Shown piece after piece: positions 50,801 through 60,044 of a DNA stretch of 64,000 bases. The notes beneath the pieces are model-generated. The model ran no database searches. It was not told where the DNA came from and worked only from the letters and a program-made list of their open reading frames with translations. The first letter of the stretch is position 1. Every line of letters begins with the position of its first letter. Origin of the DNA: Acetobacterium paludosum (GTDB lineage: Bacteria > Bacillota > Clostridia > Eubacteriales > Eubacteriaceae); contig NZ_RXYA01000004.1 in the NCBI RefSeq assembly GCF_008086595.1, forward strand, positions 1-64,000, given 5' to 3'. Made by a program: the position numbers and the translations under genes.

Positions 50801-51761
50801 CGCCAGGAACTTTCCCTCCAATGGATTTTGGATCAAATCCGGCTAGGATCGTGTAATATGAACTCAGCGATGCTTTTGCATCGGCGGCCGAAATATACAC
50901 AATATTACAGTTTGGAATCGCTTTTTCCGCGAGCGCCGCATCAGCCATAACACCGGCTTTGACAATGTTTTTAGCACCATCGGCAGGATTATCATTGACA
51001 TCTTTTACCGATTTTTCATAAGCTGCCATAAATTTTTCGACCAGTTTAGGATTGGCTTCAGCCCATTCTTTATTCACAACCACACAGCCCATTTCTAATT
51101 GCGAGCCATTGTTGGCATCGGCCCAGGCTTTTGTCACATCGACTGCGGTTACAATATTCGCTTTTTTTGATTCAATCGTGGTAACAAAGGGTTCTGGTAT
51201 CATAGCAATCGTGGCTGCGCCGGAAGCCAATTGCGTGACTGCTTCACTATGTTCAGCTACCCAGTTAATGGTTACATCTACTCCTGGTGTCAGGCCGTTC
51301 TTTGCTAAAAGATAATTCAGTACATATTCAGGCGTTGAACCCTGTCCGCTGGCGACAATTGTTTTTCCTTTAAGATCTGCTATTGTGGCAATTCCTTCTG
51401 ATTGATCAGCAACCACGTAAAGCACGCCTAAGGTGTTAACCGCACCCAGAATAACTTTGCCTTCGGTTTTATTGTACAGCACTGCCGCTGAATTTGTTGG
51501 CAGGGCAGCAATTTGGAAGTCTCCGCTAATGACACCCGCCGTTACTTGATCCGGTGCGCTGGATACGGTAAATTCAGTGGTGACATTTGTTCCAAGATCT
51601 GCTCCATTGGCAATCATTTCCGCCATCCCCATTCCAGTCGGTCCGGCAAGTGCAGCGACCTTGACAGTTTGCGGTTCTGCCGGTTTTGACTGACAGGCGG
51701 TTAAGCCGAAGCAGAACACCAGCAAACAGCCAAGTAAAACCATCCATTTCTTATTTTTCAT
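50775..51761 (-). CDS. ABC importer substrate-binding lipoprotein
   Basis: This 328-residue solute-binding protein starts with a lipoprotein signal: hydrophobic core then lipobox LTAC with Cys ~23. The body fits the SsuA/THI5-like fold (GPTGMGMAEMIA, then STPEYVLNYLLAKNG and AAQ-type segments). Substrate class (sulfonate, pyrimidine precursor, or other) cannot be decided. First gene of the importer operon, with an extended -10 promoter and attenuator-like leader upstream. Confidence 0.88.
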   Translation of the reverse strand: MKNKKWMVLLGCLLVFCFGLTACQSKPAEPQTVKVAALAGPTGMGMAEMIANGADLGTNVTTEFTVSSAPDQVTAGVISGDFQIAALPTNSAAVLYNKTEGKVILGAVNTLGVLYVVADQSEGIATIADLKGKTIVASGQGSTPEYVLNYLLAKNGLTPGVDVTINWVAEHSEAVTQLASGAATIAMIPEPFVTTIESKKANIVTAVDVTKAWADANNGSQLEMGCVVVNKEWAEANPKLVEKFMAAYEKSVKDVNDNPADGAKNIVKAGVMADAALAEKAIPNCNIVYISAADAKASLSSYYTILAGFDPKSIGGKVPGDDFYKIAK

Positions 51762-51813
51762 TTTCTTTTCATCCTTTTCCTTAAATTCTTATTTGATACG
51801 GTTAGTCTCCAGT

Positions 51814-51898
51814 AAAAAACCTTCCTGTTTTAGAATAGGAAGGTTGTAAGCAAAATCACCTGTTTACACAGGTTTTTAGTTTTGAACTCATCCCTTCC
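51814..51898 (-). promoter_or_regulatory. Attenuator-like leader of the ABC importer operon
   Basis: On the minus strand an intrinsic terminator (AACCTTCC/GGAAGGTT, 51838-51845 with 51818-51825, then six U) lies upstream of the binding-protein gene. Its 5' arm can pair instead with GGAAGG at 51898-51893, enclosing a small hairpin (ACCTGT/ACAGGT, 51858-51873). Mutually exclusive pairing of this kind is typical of riboswitches or other attenuators. I do not recognise a known riboswitch class. Confidence 0.5.
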
Positions 51899-51950
51899 AA
51901 ATCAGAATTTCTTTTCTGTCAGGTAAACGGTATCACATTTAATTGAATTC

Positions 51951-51959
51951 ATTCTAACA
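51951..51959 (-). promoter_or_regulatory. Extended -10 promoter of the ABC importer operon
   Basis: TGTTAGAAT on the minus strand fits TGn plus a 5/6 -10 box; no good -35 is visible. It would give a leader of about 180 nt that includes the attenuator. Confidence 0.45.
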
Positions 51960-51976
51960 TGAAAAGAATTAAATTA

Positions 51977-52014
51977 AAAGAAAAAGAAGGTGGAAAATTT
52001 TGATTCCCGCCTTC
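51977..52014 (-). terminator. Rho-independent terminator of the CHAP/lectin gene
   Basis: On the minus strand GAAGGCGGGAAT pairs with ATTTTCCACCTTC (one mismatch), loop CAAA, followed by a U-rich run, 7 nt after the stop codon of the lectin-domain protein. Confidence 0.7.
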
Positions 52015-52021
52015 CTTGTTT

Positions 52022-54460
52022 TTAGACATTGGCAATAAAGGGTGTTGCTGTCGTTCCTGGGGCATCTTCTCCCCTGGGTACTATCTGAATTTCAATGGCT
52101 TCCAAACGGTAGCAAAAACCAGCGGTTCCAGCGGGTTCGCCATTCTTTGCCCAGCCCATCCAGCCGACATTCTCGGCATGGACTCGATAATAAACATCAA
52201 ATTTTTCGGCGTCAGCGCCAGATAATTTAATTTTAATCGCTTCCAGCCGCAGTGCTTGTCCCACTGTGCCACTTAAATTTCCATTAGAGACATAATCCTG
52301 CCAGCCGATATTCTCGATATGGGTGCTGTAGTCTATTCCGACATTATAGCCCTGATTATCCAAATTAATTTTGATCGCTTCCAGCCGCAGTGCTTGTTCC
52401 ACTGTGCCACTCAAATTTCCATTAGAGACATAATCCTGCCAGCCAAAATTCTCGATATGGGTTTGATAAGAACAGCTGATCATTTTTTGAATGTTATAAT
52501 TGGCGATGCTTTTCGTTACGATTTGACCTTCCGCATCTTTTACGTCAACTGACAGTGTATAGATTCCCGCTTCAGACGGTTTGAAATTAACCGTATTCGA
52601 CTCCGAATAATCCTGCAAAACCGTCGTCGTATTTCCTAATTGATCGTAAAATTTATACTGATAGGGAGGATTTTCTCCACTAGCTTGTGCTGTTAAATTG
52701 ATGCTTGTATTTGCATACTGTCCTGAATCTTTATCCGCACTAAAAGAATCGATATTTATGGCTCCCAAATCTTTTTCGACAATATATCCACCAATTCTGG
52801 TGTCGCTCACGTCATTCCAATAACCAGTTTTTGAAATTTCAAGATAGTTTTCGTTGCCGTTATTATTATCAGGCTGCCCTGGCAGCCATTTTGTGATGCC
52901 AAAAGGCTCACCGGTAACCCATCGATAATTGCCTTCCTGTCCCTGATCGGTTCCGCCAATAAAATAATTGTCTCGTCCGGCATTACTGACCATACTTTTG
53001 ACTAATGCTTGCTCTTCCAGTGATGTGATTGTTACTAGATTTCCACCTAATGCCTCAGCTTCTTTCTCAGCTTCTGGCCAGGTCAGAGCGTCATTGAAAA
53101 GCAAGTATTTATGGCCATTAAGCACTTCTTTTTTAATAATACTGCCATCATTTTCGACATCAACACTTACTGGATAACAGGTAACATTTCCAAACTTATC
53201 ATAGCCATAGATATGGGTCGAATATTCTCCTCTTTCACAATTATGATCCCAATCCCTTACTGTATAACTAACGATATCCCCTTCAATTGCGCTGCTTGTT
53301 GTCATGCTTGAATACCATGTCAAGCCGACATCATCCTGGCCATTGGCATTGGTCCAGGTTGGAAACTGGACCCGATCGATACCTGAATCATCGCTTACCT
53401 TGCATTTCACCGTATAGCCTAAAGAGGACACATTCAAAACCTCCACATCGGTTATCGTCGGAGGCGTTGAATCAATGGTTGTTCCGGTCGGAACTGTTGT
53501 ACAAAGCCCGTTTTTATCATAGGCATAAACATGAACAATGTAATCTCCTCTTTGATTACCATGGTCGCTGTACAGAATCCGGCAGCTGGCAGTATTGCCG
53601 TTAACGGTTCCATTCTGCCAAACCAGGTCATCCTGACCGCCTGCTTCCGTCCAGGCTGGAAACATGACCCGATCGATACCGGAATCATCGGAAACATTGC
53701 AGGTTACCGTAAATCCTTCGCCATTGACATCCGTAATCTGGATATTGGATACCGTCGGCGGGGTCGTATCCGTCGGCGGATTAACAATCGGCGGGGTATC
53801 GTCAAAATCGCCGAGATAAATATAGCCCTGAAATCCTCCTACGGATGATGAATCTTCAGATCCGATGGGGTATGAATAATTGCGAAATAGAAAACCACTC
53901 CATGCTGATTCTGAAATGGTAACCTGGTTTCCTGAAATTGCCTCAACAACCGCAACATGACCACAGGTACTGCCATTCCAGCAGACAATGGCGCCCAGTT
54001 TGGGAGTATTTCCGGAAGAATAAATACCTTTACTCAAATTGTAATCCCACCACTGGTTGGCGTTTCCGGTGCTCAAATTGGGTTTGCTCCCTAACAGCTC
54101 ATAGGCTCTTCCCCAGGCATAGGCGGTGCAGTTCGGCATTCCGTAGCCTGATTGATAAAAAATATTGTTTGCATAGAAATATGAATTATCCGTGCCCGGT
54201 GCCGTTAACCTTGGCAGAAACAAAGATGCCGTTTTAATCGTTGTCGCTACCGAATCTGTTGCATTGTCTTTATCCGTAGCCGTATCCCCTGGCAGCATTT
54301 CACGGGTAATCACATTTCCCGATGCTTCGCTAACATCGCTTGTCACTGGATTGTCTTCTATAACAGAAGCTTCTTCAGCAAATACTGTAACCGTAAAAAA
54401 TCCAAAAGATAGCATCAAAACAAAACAGAGACACGTCCTTTTTAAAAAATATTTTTTCAT
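52022..54460 (-). CDS. Secreted CHAP amidase with C-type lectin and ChW repeats
   Basis: This 812-residue exported protein has a signal peptide (~1-28). Residues ~95-215 form a CHAP cysteine hydrolase (catalytic Cys in YGMPNCTAYAWG, His in CGHVAVVEA), a domain that cuts peptidoglycan. Two GBS Bsp-like repeats follow (~230-430; VSDDSGIDRVMFPAWT and VSDDSGIDRVQFPTWT). Next comes a C-type-lectin domain (~445-560) with the sugar/Ca motif QPD and the WNDV motif, then an Ig/PKD-like segment and three ChW repeats (~665-795) for wall attachment. I infer a wall-bound murein hydrolase with carbohydrate-binding ability. A paralogue without the lectin domain is encoded directly upstream. Confidence 0.85.
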   Translation of the reverse strand: MKKYFLKRTCLCFVLMLSFGFFTVTVFAEEASVIEDNPVTSDVSEASGNVITREMLPGDTATDKDNATDSVATTIKTASLFLPRLTAPGTDNSYFYANNIFYQSGYGMPNCTAYAWGRAYELLGSKPNLSTGNANQWWDYNLSKGIYSSGNTPKLGAIVCWNGSTCGHVAVVEAISGNQVTISESAWSGFLFRNYSYPIGSEDSSSVGGFQGYIYLGDFDDTPPIVNPPTDTTPPTVSNIQITDVNGEGFTVTCNVSDDSGIDRVMFPAWTEAGGQDDLVWQNGTVNGNTASCRILYSDHGNQRGDYIVHVYAYDKNGLCTTVPTGTTIDSTPPTITDVEVLNVSSLGYTVKCKVSDDSGIDRVQFPTWTNANGQDDVGLTWYSSMTTSSAIEGDIVSYTVRDWDHNCERGEYSTHIYGYDKFGNVTCYPVSVDVENDGSIIKKEVLNGHKYLLFNDALTWPEAEKEAEALGGNLVTITSLEEQALVKSMVSNAGRDNYFIGGTDQGQEGNYRWVTGEPFGITKWLPGQPDNNNGNENYLEISKTGYWNDVSDTRIGGYIVEKDLGAINIDSFSADKDSGQYANTSINLTAQASGENPPYQYKFYDQLGNTTTVLQDYSESNTVNFKPSEAGIYTLSVDVKDAEGQIVTKSIANYNIQKMISCSYQTHIENFGWQDYVSNGNLSGTVEQALRLEAIKINLDNQGYNVGIDYSTHIENIGWQDYVSNGNLSGTVGQALRLEAIKIKLSGADAEKFDVYYRVHAENVGWMGWAKNGEPAGTAGFCYRLEAIEIQIVPRGEDAPGTTATPFIANV

Positions 54461-54623
54461 ATACCCCTCCTGCTGTTAATATTTCACGATTTCTTGACAA
54501 GCAACGATCGTAAGTTTTTTGTACTAAAATTGTTTACAATTTGTTAATATAAATTTTACACCCTGAAAGCTGTTTTGGCAATGTTTAATTTCGTAATATT
54601 CTCAGTATTTTAGGCAATAAAAA

Positions 54624-54657
54624 AGCAGCTTTCTTTTTAAGAAAGCTGCTTTTTTTA
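54624..54657 (-). terminator. Rho-independent terminator between the two CHAP genes
   Basis: A 12-bp stem AGCAGCTTTCTT/AAGAAAGCTGCT (54624-54635, 54639-54650) has A and T flanks. It ends the upstream CHAP gene, so the paralogues are separate transcripts. Confidence 0.88.
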
Positions 54658-54701
54658 TTTATTTTTGAAATAAGACTGTTACAAGTTATGACTTCTAAGC
54701 C

Positions 54702-56132
54702 TTAAACATTCTGTACAAATGTTTGGGTCACATCAACTGGTGTCGTATCGGCTGGAACAGAATCACCGTGAGGCACTATTTGAATCTCAATGGCTTCCAA
54801 CCGGTAACCATAACCAGCCGTTCCTGATTCTTCACCGTTCTTGGCCCAATCCAACCAGCCGAAGTTTTCCGCATGAACCCGATAATATATATCAAATTTT
54901 GAGGCATCAGCGCCGGTTAAATTAATTTTGATCGCTTCCAGCCGCAGGCATTGTCCTACTGTGCCGCTTAAATCTCCATTAGACACATAATCCTGCCAGC
55001 CAATATTCTCGATATGCGTACTGTATGCTACCCCGACATCATATCCTTGATTATTGACATTGATTTTTATGCCTTCAAGACGTTTTGACTGCCCTGATGT
55101 ACCGCTTATCTCACCGTTTTTTTTCAAATCCTGCCATCCGATATCCTGAATTTGGGTTTGATAAGAAGCACTTACGCTTTTTAGTGCACTATTATCTATC
55201 GATTTTACAATTACTCCAATTGGAGCTGCCGAGCTAAGCCCGGCCTTATCATAGGCATAAATGTGAACCGTGTACGCGCCGCTTTCGTTGTTATGATCGC
55301 TGTATAATATTCGACATTTAGCAGTGTCACCATCAATTGTTCCTTTATTCCAAGTTATATCATCCTGTCCATTCGCATCTGTCCAGGTCGGAAACATCAC
55401 ATAATCAATGCCCGAATCATTGTCCGAAACATTACAGGTTACCGTAAATCCTTCAGCATCAACATCGGTAATCTGCGCATTGGCTATGGTCGGCGAGGTT
55501 GTATCGGTATAGAAATCATTAAGATAGATATACCCCTGGAATCCTCCCACCGAGGTGGCGTTTTCTGAACCGATTGTATAGGTATCAGTATCAAATAAAC
55601 AACCACTCCAACTTGATTCTGAAATGGTGACTTTATTTCCTGAAATTGCCTCAACAACGGCTACATGTCCACACTCACTGCCACCCCAGCAGGCGATTGC
55701 CCCCAACTTGGGCGTACTTCCATAGGCATAGATGCTGTTATCCAAATTATAACTCCACCATTGATTCGCATTATATTTGCTTAAATTCGGTACACTTCCC
55801 AACAGCTCATAGGCTCTTCCCCATGCATAGGCGGTACAGTTCGGCATTCCGTAACCATTCTGATAATAAAGATTATTTTCATAATAATAGGCATTATCCC
55901 TGGTCGGTGCGGTAAACCGTGGCGTAAATGAAGATGCCGCTTCAATACTATTTGAAGTCGTCACGTTTTCTTCGTCTAAAGCACTTATATTAACAGTTCC
56001 TGAAGCTACATCTCCGGGAAGCATTTCTCGGGTAACAATATTATCATTGGCTAATACACCAGCCGGAAAAATTGCCAGCGCTAGGAGCAGTACAATACAA
56101 CCACCCAACCTTTTAGAAAACCACTCTATCAT
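54702..56132 (-). CDS. Secreted CHAP amidase with ChW repeats
   Basis: This 476-residue exported protein is a shorter paralogue of the CHAP/lectin protein. It has a signal peptide (~1-28), a CHAP domain (YGMPNCTAYAWG and CGHVAVVEA), one GBS Bsp-like repeat and three ChW repeats (~330-460). The two differ by a second Bsp-like repeat and the lectin/Ig block, so one probably arose from the other by domain gain or loss. Its own promoter lies about 95 nt upstream. Confidence 0.85.
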   Translation of the reverse strand: MIEWFSKRLGGCIVLLLALAIFPAGVLANDNIVTREMLPGDVASGTVNISALDEENVTTSNSIEAASSFTPRFTAPTRDNAYYYENNLYYQNGYGMPNCTAYAWGRAYELLGSVPNLSKYNANQWWSYNLDNSIYAYGSTPKLGAIACWGGSECGHVAVVEAISGNKVTISESSWSGCLFDTDTYTIGSENATSVGGFQGYIYLNDFYTDTTSPTIANAQITDVDAEGFTVTCNVSDNDSGIDYVMFPTWTDANGQDDITWNKGTIDGDTAKCRILYSDHNNESGAYTVHIYAYDKAGLSSAAPIGVIVKSIDNSALKSVSASYQTQIQDIGWQDLKKNGEISGTSGQSKRLEGIKINVNNQGYDVGVAYSTHIENIGWQDYVSNGDLSGTVGQCLRLEAIKINLTGADASKFDIYYRVHAENFGWLDWAKNGEESGTAGYGYRLEAIEIQIVPHGDSVPADTTPVDVTQTFVQNV

Positions 56133-56223
56133 TTCATCCTCCTGTCTTTATTATCTGCAAACATCTATTATTTATTAATCGTATTATTTTTGTGTATTAT
56201 TTGTAAATTTATTATTTTCTCTT

Positions 56224-56252
56224 ATTATACCTACTGAAGTGACTAAATTCAA
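56224..56252 (-). promoter_or_regulatory. SigA-type promoter of the CHAP/ChW gene
   Basis: On the minus strand -35 TTGAAT (56252-56247) and a perfect -10 TATAAT (56229-56224) are separated by 17 nt, about 92 nt before the start codon. Confidence 0.75.
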
Positions 56253-56331
56253 GGAATTTTTAAATATTTCCCGATTGCTAACGGCTTTTTCGGCAATGCA
56301 CTTTCTTTTTTTATCAAGCACTTGGCAGACA

Positions 56332-56366
56332 AACAAAAAAAGGTGAGAAAATAAATTTTCTCACCT
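56332..56366 (-). terminator. Rho-independent terminator of the FtsX-like permease gene
   Basis: An 11-bp stem AGGTGAGAAAA/TTTTCTCACCT (56341-56351, 56356-56366) is followed by T-rich sequence on the minus strand, 38 nt past the stop. Confidence 0.85.
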
Positions 56367-56403
56367 CGGTCGGTCAACATGCCGTCAGCGGCTTTTGTCC
56401 CGT

Positions 56404-59400
56404 TTATTCGATTGATTTCAGGGATTCCACCATACTGATGCGTTTGATCATCGGTGTCATGACAATATTGACAATAAATGTAAATGCCAGGGTAAATAAG
56501 ATGGAATACAAATAACTTGTCCAGTTGATGCCTCGCCCAAACATGGCAATATCGGTTTCCACGGTATTGATGATAAAGGTGTTAAGCAACACCCCCAGAA
56601 ACAATCCAACAAAAATTCCAATGCATGAAAGAACGATATTCTCCCTGAAGATATAGGTGTACACCTCACTATCGTAAAATCCCAACACGCGAATGGTGGC
56701 AATTTCCCTGACGCGTTCCGAAATATTAATATTGGTGAGATTGTAGAGCACCACCGTGGCTAGTGCCCCGGCTGAAAGAATCATCACTACCACCACAATG
56801 CTGAGGCTGCTCATGCTGTCATTTGACGATTTGACAATATTGCCGGTGAAGTTGACATTCACCACGCCGTCTTTTTCCAGCCAATCTTTGGCGATGGCAT
56901 TTTCAAGATCGGTGGATGTGTTGGGAATATTAACGTAGGCGATGTTGACTTTTAAGGGTTCACCGTACACCCTTTCATAAACTTCCGGAGACAGATAGAT
57001 ATAGTTTTCCAGATAGTTTTCGGTGATGGCCCCCAGGACCACCTCATGACTTTGATCATCATTGTAAATCCGGATGGTATCGCCCACTGAAAGTCCCAGA
57101 TCACTGGCAATTTTTTCCGATATGACGGCTCCGGCCTTATTTAGATCAATCGCTGTTCCTGATTGCCGGTTCTGCAGATGGATAAAGTCTTTAATGGCTT
57201 CCGATGTTTCAGGCACAAATAAATAGGCTGACTTTTCAACGTCACCGCCGACTTTCTCAATTTTCATTTTGGATTGATACGCCAGCATGTTTTCACTGAA
57301 ACGGCTGTCATTGTTGAGCAGTTCTTTAAATGCTGCCTTATCTGCCAGTGTTTCTTCATTTTTTAAAGCAATATAGCCATCATAGACCGAGATGTTGTTA
57401 AACTGCCGTGGAATCATGGAAAAAATAGCATCATGGAGACCAAAGCCGGCAAGAATCAAGGCGGTGCATCCCGCAATGCCGATAACGGTCATAAAAAAGC
57501 GGCCCTTGTAGCGCATTAAATTTCTGGCCGTGACTTTTTCAATAAAGCCCAGGCGTTTCCAAATAATGGGTATTTTCTCCAGAAAAATGCGTTTTCCAAT
57601 TTTTGGTGCTTTCGGCCGCATCAATTCGGACGGCTGTTCTTTCAGTTCAATATAGCTAACTATCAGCGCCGCTGAAACAGTGCATAAAATAGCCACTAAA
57701 CAACTGATAATAATGGGAATCCAGGGCGGCGATATCACCAAACTTGGAACTTGATAAAGGAGTCCATAGGCACCGGCGATTAGATACGGCAGGGTATTAA
57801 TTCCGGCTACCAAACCGATTGCTGAGCCTATGACAGCGGCCAGCAGGGCATAAATGATAAATTTTGAGGCGATTTGACTATGTTTATATCCTAAGGCTTT
57901 CAAAGTTCCAATTTGAGTCCGCTGCTCTTCCACCATTCGTGTCATGGTTGTAAAAGAAACCAATGCGGCTACGAGTAAGAAGAATAGCGGAAAGACACCA
58001 GACATATTGTCGATTCGCTGGGCATCTTCTCCATAGCTGGTATAGCCGGGATTGTCGTCCCGGTTGAAAACATACCATTTTCCAAACTCAAGATTTCCGA
58101 CATCGGCTTCCGCTTTTGCCAGCGTTTGTGCAGAGTTGGCAAGTTCCGTCTCGCCAACTGCTTTTTGCGCTTCCAGCTGGGCTTCCCCCTCATTTAATGA
58201 TGCCCAGCCTTGATCCAATTGGGTTCGTGACGAAGCTAGGGTATTCAGTCCATCTTCTTTACCTGCTTCAAAAGCCGCGATGCCGTCGGCCAGCTGTTGT
58301 TTGCTGTCTGCCAGAGCAGCCTTCCCGGCGTTGAGTTTATTGTAGCCGTCATTTTCACCCTGTGACAGCGCCGCTTCGCCGGATGCCAGTTCGTTTTCTG
58401 CCTGGGTCAGCTGGTTTTTTAATCCGGCCAGGGTCCCCTGGAATTCATCAATTGAATTAATGGCAGCTTGTACTTGTGCTTCCGCCGCATAGGCTGTTGT
58501 CAGCCCTTCCTTGACGACACCGATTTGGCTGTCAATATCTGCCAGCTGGGCTTCCAGCGCGGCTAACTGAGCGGCATAGTCCGGTGCGGCGGGATCCAGA
58601 CTGGCTATCTGGGCTTCCACCCCGGACCTGGCGCTTGCTAATGATGCCAGGCCGGCTTCACCCTGGGCTATCTGCGTCTGAACTTCCGCCAGCTGTGCTT
58701 CTAAGGCCGGCAATTGTCCGGATGGGTCCTGAGCTTCCATTTTGGCGATGGCATCCTTTAATTGCGCGATACCCTGTCGACCTGCTTCCAGTTTGGCTTC
58801 ACCGGCCGCCAGCTGTTGCTGCAACGTAACCGCGCCCTGGTCAAGGTCGGCTGCTCCCTGGGTAATCTGATTCTGAGCATCGGCCAGCTGGGCTTCAGTG
58901 TCGGCAATTTTAGTATGATACTCATTCCAGCCCGCGTTTAATGATGCTTCGCCGGACAGCAATTGATTTCTGGCATCTGCCAAACTGGTTTCCCCTTGAT
59001 CGATGCCTTCCTGAAATTGGGTCACACCGTCATTATATTTGTTTCGCCCTTCGGCCAGTTTTTCCTGGGCTTTAGCCATGATGTCGGCATGATTAATTTC
59101 CAGCTGCTGAGTCCCCAATGCTGCAAAGGCATCCTGAAGACTACTCATAGCATCCGAATATTCGGTCGAAAATGCGGACACGCCGTTGGCTGAAGCCGTC
59201 GATAAAACATAGACCTCGGTGTATCGTTCAAAAGCGAAGTCTGATGTCGGCACAAAACCGTAATAGCTAATTTTACCGCTGCCGATCGTCGTGTTTCCCC
59301 GTTCAATGGATACATACTGAGGGGACCTTACAAAGCCCACAATCGTGAAGCTGTCATTTTTCAGGGAGTCTGACAACGGATCATTTCCAGCTTCGGCAGA

Positions 59401-59877
59401 CAGCTTGATGGTATCCCCTAATTGATAAGCCTCATTGGAAACCATCGCATTTTTTTCGTCCCGGGGTTCTTCCAATACAATTTCACCAGCATTTTCGGGC
59501 ATCCGTCCTTCAATCAGGAGGGGCTGATTCAGCTCCTGGTTATCCTCTAAGGCCAGGAGTTTTATGACCGGTCGTTCCTCTCCTCGCTCAATGATGGCAT
59601 CGGCCGAATAACTGGGCATTACCTTATCCACCCCTGGGGTGTTTTTAATGGCTTCCACATCGGAATCTTGAAAACCATAGGTGGAGACGAGGCGAATGTC
59701 CATCAGCTGCTGACTTTGATAGTATTGGTCAACGGTGTATTTCATGCTCGGTCCGGTTGACTTGATCCCGACAAAGAAACAAATCCCCAATGCGATAATG
59801 ACCACAATCGATAAAAAGCGATTCCGGGATTTTTTTATTTCTCTAAAGGTGTCTTTTTGCAATGCTTTCATTTTCAT
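56404..59877 (-). CDS. Large FtsX-like ABC permease with an extracellular coiled coil
   Basis: This 1157-residue protein is built of two FtsX-like membrane units. An N-terminal helix (~20-40) is followed by a MacB-like periplasmic-type domain (~45-270), a long Ala/Gln/Leu-rich coiled coil (~270-600, many AxLAxG and LxxGxxxL heptads), three membrane helices (~640-760, with MVEEQRTQIGTLKALGYKHSQI), a second external domain and three C-terminal helices with VREIATIRVLGFY. Such permeases work with an MacB/LolD-type ATPase, but none is encoded next to it in this window. Role: probably transport or mechanotransmission at the envelope. Confidence 0.82.
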   Translation of the reverse strand: MKMKALQKDTFREIKKSRNRFLSIVVIIALGICFFVGIKSTGPSMKYTVDQYYQSQQLMDIRLVSTYGFQDSDVEAIKNTPGVDKVMPSYSADAIIERGEERPVIKLLALEDNQELNQPLLIEGRMPENAGEIVLEEPRDEKNAMVSNEAYQLGDTIKLSAEAGNDPLSDSLKNDSFTIVGFVRSPQYVSIERGNTTIGSGKISYYGFVPTSDFAFERYTEVYVLSTASANGVSAFSTEYSDAMSSLQDAFAALGTQQLEINHADIMAKAQEKLAEGRNKYNDGVTQFQEGIDQGETSLADARNQLLSGEASLNAGWNEYHTKIADTEAQLADAQNQITQGAADLDQGAVTLQQQLAAGEAKLEAGRQGIAQLKDAIAKMEAQDPSGQLPALEAQLAEVQTQIAQGEAGLASLASARSGVEAQIASLDPAAPDYAAQLAALEAQLADIDSQIGVVKEGLTTAYAAEAQVQAAINSIDEFQGTLAGLKNQLTQAENELASGEAALSQGENDGYNKLNAGKAALADSKQQLADGIAAFEAGKEDGLNTLASSRTQLDQGWASLNEGEAQLEAQKAVGETELANSAQTLAKAEADVGNLEFGKWYVFNRDDNPGYTSYGEDAQRIDNMSGVFPLFFLLVAALVSFTTMTRMVEEQRTQIGTLKALGYKHSQIASKFIIYALLAAVIGSAIGLVAGINTLPYLIAGAYGLLYQVPSLVISPPWIPIIISCLVAILCTVSAALIVSYIELKEQPSELMRPKAPKIGKRIFLEKIPIIWKRLGFIEKVTARNLMRYKGRFFMTVIGIAGCTALILAGFGLHDAIFSMIPRQFNNISVYDGYIALKNEETLADKAAFKELLNNDSRFSENMLAYQSKMKIEKVGGDVEKSAYLFVPETSEAIKDFIHLQNRQSGTAIDLNKAGAVISEKIASDLGLSVGDTIRIYNDDQSHEVVLGAITENYLENYIYLSPEVYERVYGEPLKVNIAYVNIPNTSTDLENAIAKDWLEKDGVVNVNFTGNIVKSSNDSMSSLSIVVVVMILSAGALATVVLYNLTNINISERVREIATIRVLGFYDSEVYTYIFRENIVLSCIGIFVGLFLGVLLNTFIINTVETDIAMFGRGINWTSYLYSILFTLAFTFIVNIVMTPMIKRISMVESLKSIE

Positions 59878-59936
59878 TTCCTAATTCTAATTTTATTTCA
59901 CTCATACCTGTTTCATATACCTGATAATTCAGGCCT

Positions 59937-60013
59937 GTAGGGGCGATTATCAATCGCCAGCAAACATCTATCTATTACACTTACGTTTCCAGGCGGGTAA
60001 TACCCGCCCCTAC
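59937..60013. repeat. Divergent REPIN (family 1)
   Basis: GTAGGGGCGATTATCAATCG on the left and CGGGTAATACCCGCCCCTAC on the right keep the GTAG feet, but each hairpin has changed while staying self-complementary. It is in the gap between addA and the permease gene. Confidence 0.75.
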
Positions 60014-60044
60014 GAATCAAACTGATACATTTCTTTTTATTCTA

